Source: Seminavis robusta
Taxonomy: Eukaryota > Bacillariophyta > Bacillariophyceae > Naviculales > Naviculaceae
Direction of reading: 5' to 3'
Length of the DNA stretch: 64,000 nucleotides
Assembly: GCA_903772945.1 (NCBI GenBank)
Contig: CAICTM010000350.1
Location: 1 to 64,000 of the forward strand
Shown here: positions 61,960 through 64,000 of the stretch, in pieces
Layout: every line of letters starts with the position of its first letter
Numbering within the stretch: the first letter of the stretch is position 1
Made by a program: the position numbers and the translations under genes
The notes under the pieces: generated by a model
Databases searched by the model: none
Told to the model about the DNA's origin: nothing
What the model saw: the letters and a program-made list of their open reading frames with translations, nothing else

Positions 61960-63133
61960 TTTGTTTGTCTTTGTTGACCAGTGTTTTATGGAAAGGAATG
62001 GGACACAATCCAAGAGCTATACCGCTATCCAAGGATTCAACAGCAAGGTTTCGCTGGGTGTCATTCGTTTGGATGCGGCCGACTTCATTGAATTCGATGG
62101 ATGTTCGAAAGGCTCCGCAAGTTCATTGGACGCATGACTGAAAGATACCGGTACCACGCCCACGTTTGAAGTACTAGCTTTGTTTGTCGCAATGATTAGT
62201 AGTTGTTATTTTTGTCTACTGCGCCGAGGGCTTGCTTTTACTTCATCTACAAATGACTAACAGAGTGCGAGACAAACTGCACCTCATCTGGTGGTTAAAA
62301 GTTACAGATTACGGGCGTGCACTGTAAGTGGCTCTAAGGTTGCTGCATATCAAATGCTTTGTAGAGATGTGAGTTATCTGTGGATGTGCACTAAGCCATT
62401 CCTGATTATCATCTCGACGAGTCTCATGTCTAAGCGCGTGTGTGTGACTGTTTGATGTGTTTAGGTGAGGAGGTGTATCCAACGTGCATCGCAGAGGACG
62501 ATGATGCAGGGCTGGAATATGAGCGAGACGCCTGCTGGGGCGATATAGAAACTTATAATTTTTTGACTCGGTTCTGTCCTTCCTACTGTAACATATATCG
62601 TTGAACGTGGACGCCGTCTAGCTCTCCTCTCAATTTGTAGCAATCTATTCAGCACACATTCCTGAATTTCATACTCTGTCTAGTGATTGATTTGTATCTT
62701 TTAGATGGCGAGGTTATTGCGTCAGTGGTCTATAATGTACAGTCGGCTGATGGGAGTCTAACTCGCAGTGTTTAGAATTCCGTGGTGTACAAGGGGCGGG
62801 TACCCTAACAGGATACTATTATTTGAGACCATTCATTGCGCTTGCCTTTGCAATGAGTTTGTGGCTATTTTTGAACCCACCCATGTTCCACCAGAGAAAC
62901 TTCAAGTTGCTACTTATCTGATTCGGTGTGGTATGAGCGTATTGTTCCGGAGCATTTACTTCAGCTTATCTCTGCGAGCCATTATTTTGTGCTTTTGGGT
63001 TTGGGGGTCAATACTGCTGATGTTCGTTGTGTATGGATGCAGTAGTCATCTTTGTGTGAGACTATCCTGTCGATTAGTGCGATTCAAGCAGGGATCATAT
63101 CTGTGTCCGTGTTAGGGGTTCGGTTTTATATAG
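61960..63133. other. Intergenic, possible decayed element flank
   Basis: About 1.2 kb. Codon-like stretches such as GEEVYPTCIAEDDDAGLEYE (near 62465) occur but are short and interrupted. Part of this may be eroded sequence of the helicase-bearing element that follows. Confidence 0.35.
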
Positions 63134-63820
63134 CATTGCTTTTTTTCAACATGTGGAGAAGACTCGTTAAAACCCGGTTCGGACTCACGAAAACGTGTTG
63201 ATCCTGCTTTGAAGTTATATAAGGGGTGTCCTGTAATGTTTACAGAGAACACGAATGTTCCGAATGGAGAAGCCAATGGATCTCGGCTTTTTGTGAGAAA
63301 GGTGAATGTGAGGCATGGTTGCACCCCCATGGTTATTCAACTCGACAACGGCTGCAAGATTCGGGCTTTTTTCTCAGGTCAAGTCAAATCTATCCTTGTG
63401 GAACATGAAATGGAGACTATTATGCCACGTACTTTTTATGTAACGGAGCAAGACTACACTTTCAGTACCAGATGGTTTTATGACGGAGAAGTTGTACACA
63501 CCAAGATGAAGGGTAAGCAGTTCCCGATTATCAGCAATTCTGCGACAACTGGACACAAATTACAGGGATATACTGCAGTGTGGTCATTGGTACATTCATG
63601 GCGATACTGTCAAAACTGGGCTTACGTGGTGTTATCAAGGGTGCGAACCATGAGTGGTTTGTTCTTATTGAAGAAGCTGGATTGGGATCCAAAGAACTTT
63701 GCCATGCCACAACGAATGAGAGACATGCTTGCAAGATTTAAGGATACTATTGGGCTTTCTGTCCTAGGAGAAGATCAATACGATGAAATGTTCCAGCGAG
63801 AAGACGGGTTCTTGTTATAA
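63134..63820 (+). pseudogene. Pif1-type helicase C-terminal fragment, probable Helitron remnant
   Basis: An open frame of ~228 codons with no convincing start. Similarity is clear from SRKRVDPALKLYKGCPVMFT onward. Pif1/RecD2-type landmarks are NVPNGEANGSRLFV, FPIISNSATTGHKLQGYTAV (helicase motif VI region) and QNWAYVVLSRVRTMSGLFLL. The N-terminal two-thirds, including the Walker A region, is missing upstream, where a stop at 63131 ends the frame. This form of Pif1 C-terminus is common in Helitron rolling-circle transposons and in related stand-alone copies in diatoms. I see neither a Rep domain nor a diagnostic hairpin-CTRR end before 64000. It is therefore a 5'-truncated copy or an element continuing outside the window. 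Confidence 0.75.
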
Positions 63821-64000
63821 GTATGAACGGTAGGGATATAGGGTAAATTAATCTGTATATAAAAACTTTTATTACTACAACTACCTTTCTGAGATTCGCA
63901 TTGCACCTCGTACGTCATTCAATGTCAGTCATTGAAAAAAGATCAAGCGTCCAATCAAATCACAGGCGACCCCGAAAAATTAGGAGCCAACTTTTAAAAT

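Overview
The window is nuclear DNA of a photosynthetic stramenopile, most likely a raphid pennate diatom. Three observations support this. Several proteins begin with a signal peptide followed by a Phe-led cleavage motif of the diatom plastid type (AFQTPF, SAFSPP, GFVVP). Introns are short (about 70-200 bp) and GT-AG. The gene set is typical of diatoms: single-pass leucine-rich-repeat proteins without kinases, helicase-associated (HA) domain proteins, and secreted Cys-rich SCNGxxAC repeat proteins. The genus is an inference; nothing here names the species. About 23 protein genes are supported. Eight appear to contain introns, and I worked out exon boundaries by reading GT-AG sites against protein-family continuity.

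Layout, left to right. 1-1500: a satellite of ~150-bp monomers in a ~452-bp higher-order unit. 1.7-9.5 kb: a small acidic protein, a mitochondrial carrier, a plastid coiled-coil protein, a membrane protein and a MOSC-domain protein. 9.5-12 kb: gene-free and repeat-rich, with a 29-bp-arm palindrome and a 615-bp element with 22-bp terminal inverted repeats that is filled with 9-bp minisatellites. 12-16.4 kb: a TPR-like protein and a Ubl-WD40 fusion. 16.4-19 kb: gene-poor, with degenerate TACCGTT repeats. 19-36.4 kb is gene-dense: an HA-domain protein with five microexons, a conserved hypothetical protein, mitochondrial ribosomal protein mL41, a plastid APP1-like phosphatase, a secretory FKBP-like protein, a CRAL-TRIO protein, a secreted endonuclease I with twin C-terminal domains, a thylakoid-lumen protein, a GH1 glycosidase and a ParB/sulfiredoxin-fold protein. 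38-40.5 kb: an ABCG half-transporter in seven exons.

41-56.6 kb is a membrane-sensor neighbourhood. It holds three single-pass LRR proteins of one family, a broken 3' copy of one of them, a secreted Cys-rich repeat protein, and a six-exon CHASE hybrid histidine kinase whose phospho-accepting His lies in an 18-bp microexon. 57.7-60.8 kb: a SEL1L/HRD3-like ER-associated degradation protein. 61.2-62 kb: a PNPOx-like flavin-fold protein with a C-terminal anchor. The right edge carries the C-terminal part of a Pif1-type helicase, probably a Helitron remnant.

The genes do not form one pathway. The most coherent theme is the surface-sensing set at 41-57 kb. No CRISPR array, rRNA or convincing tRNA was seen. 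Intergenic DNA is strikingly rich in TACCGGTA and GCTAGC-type palindromes.
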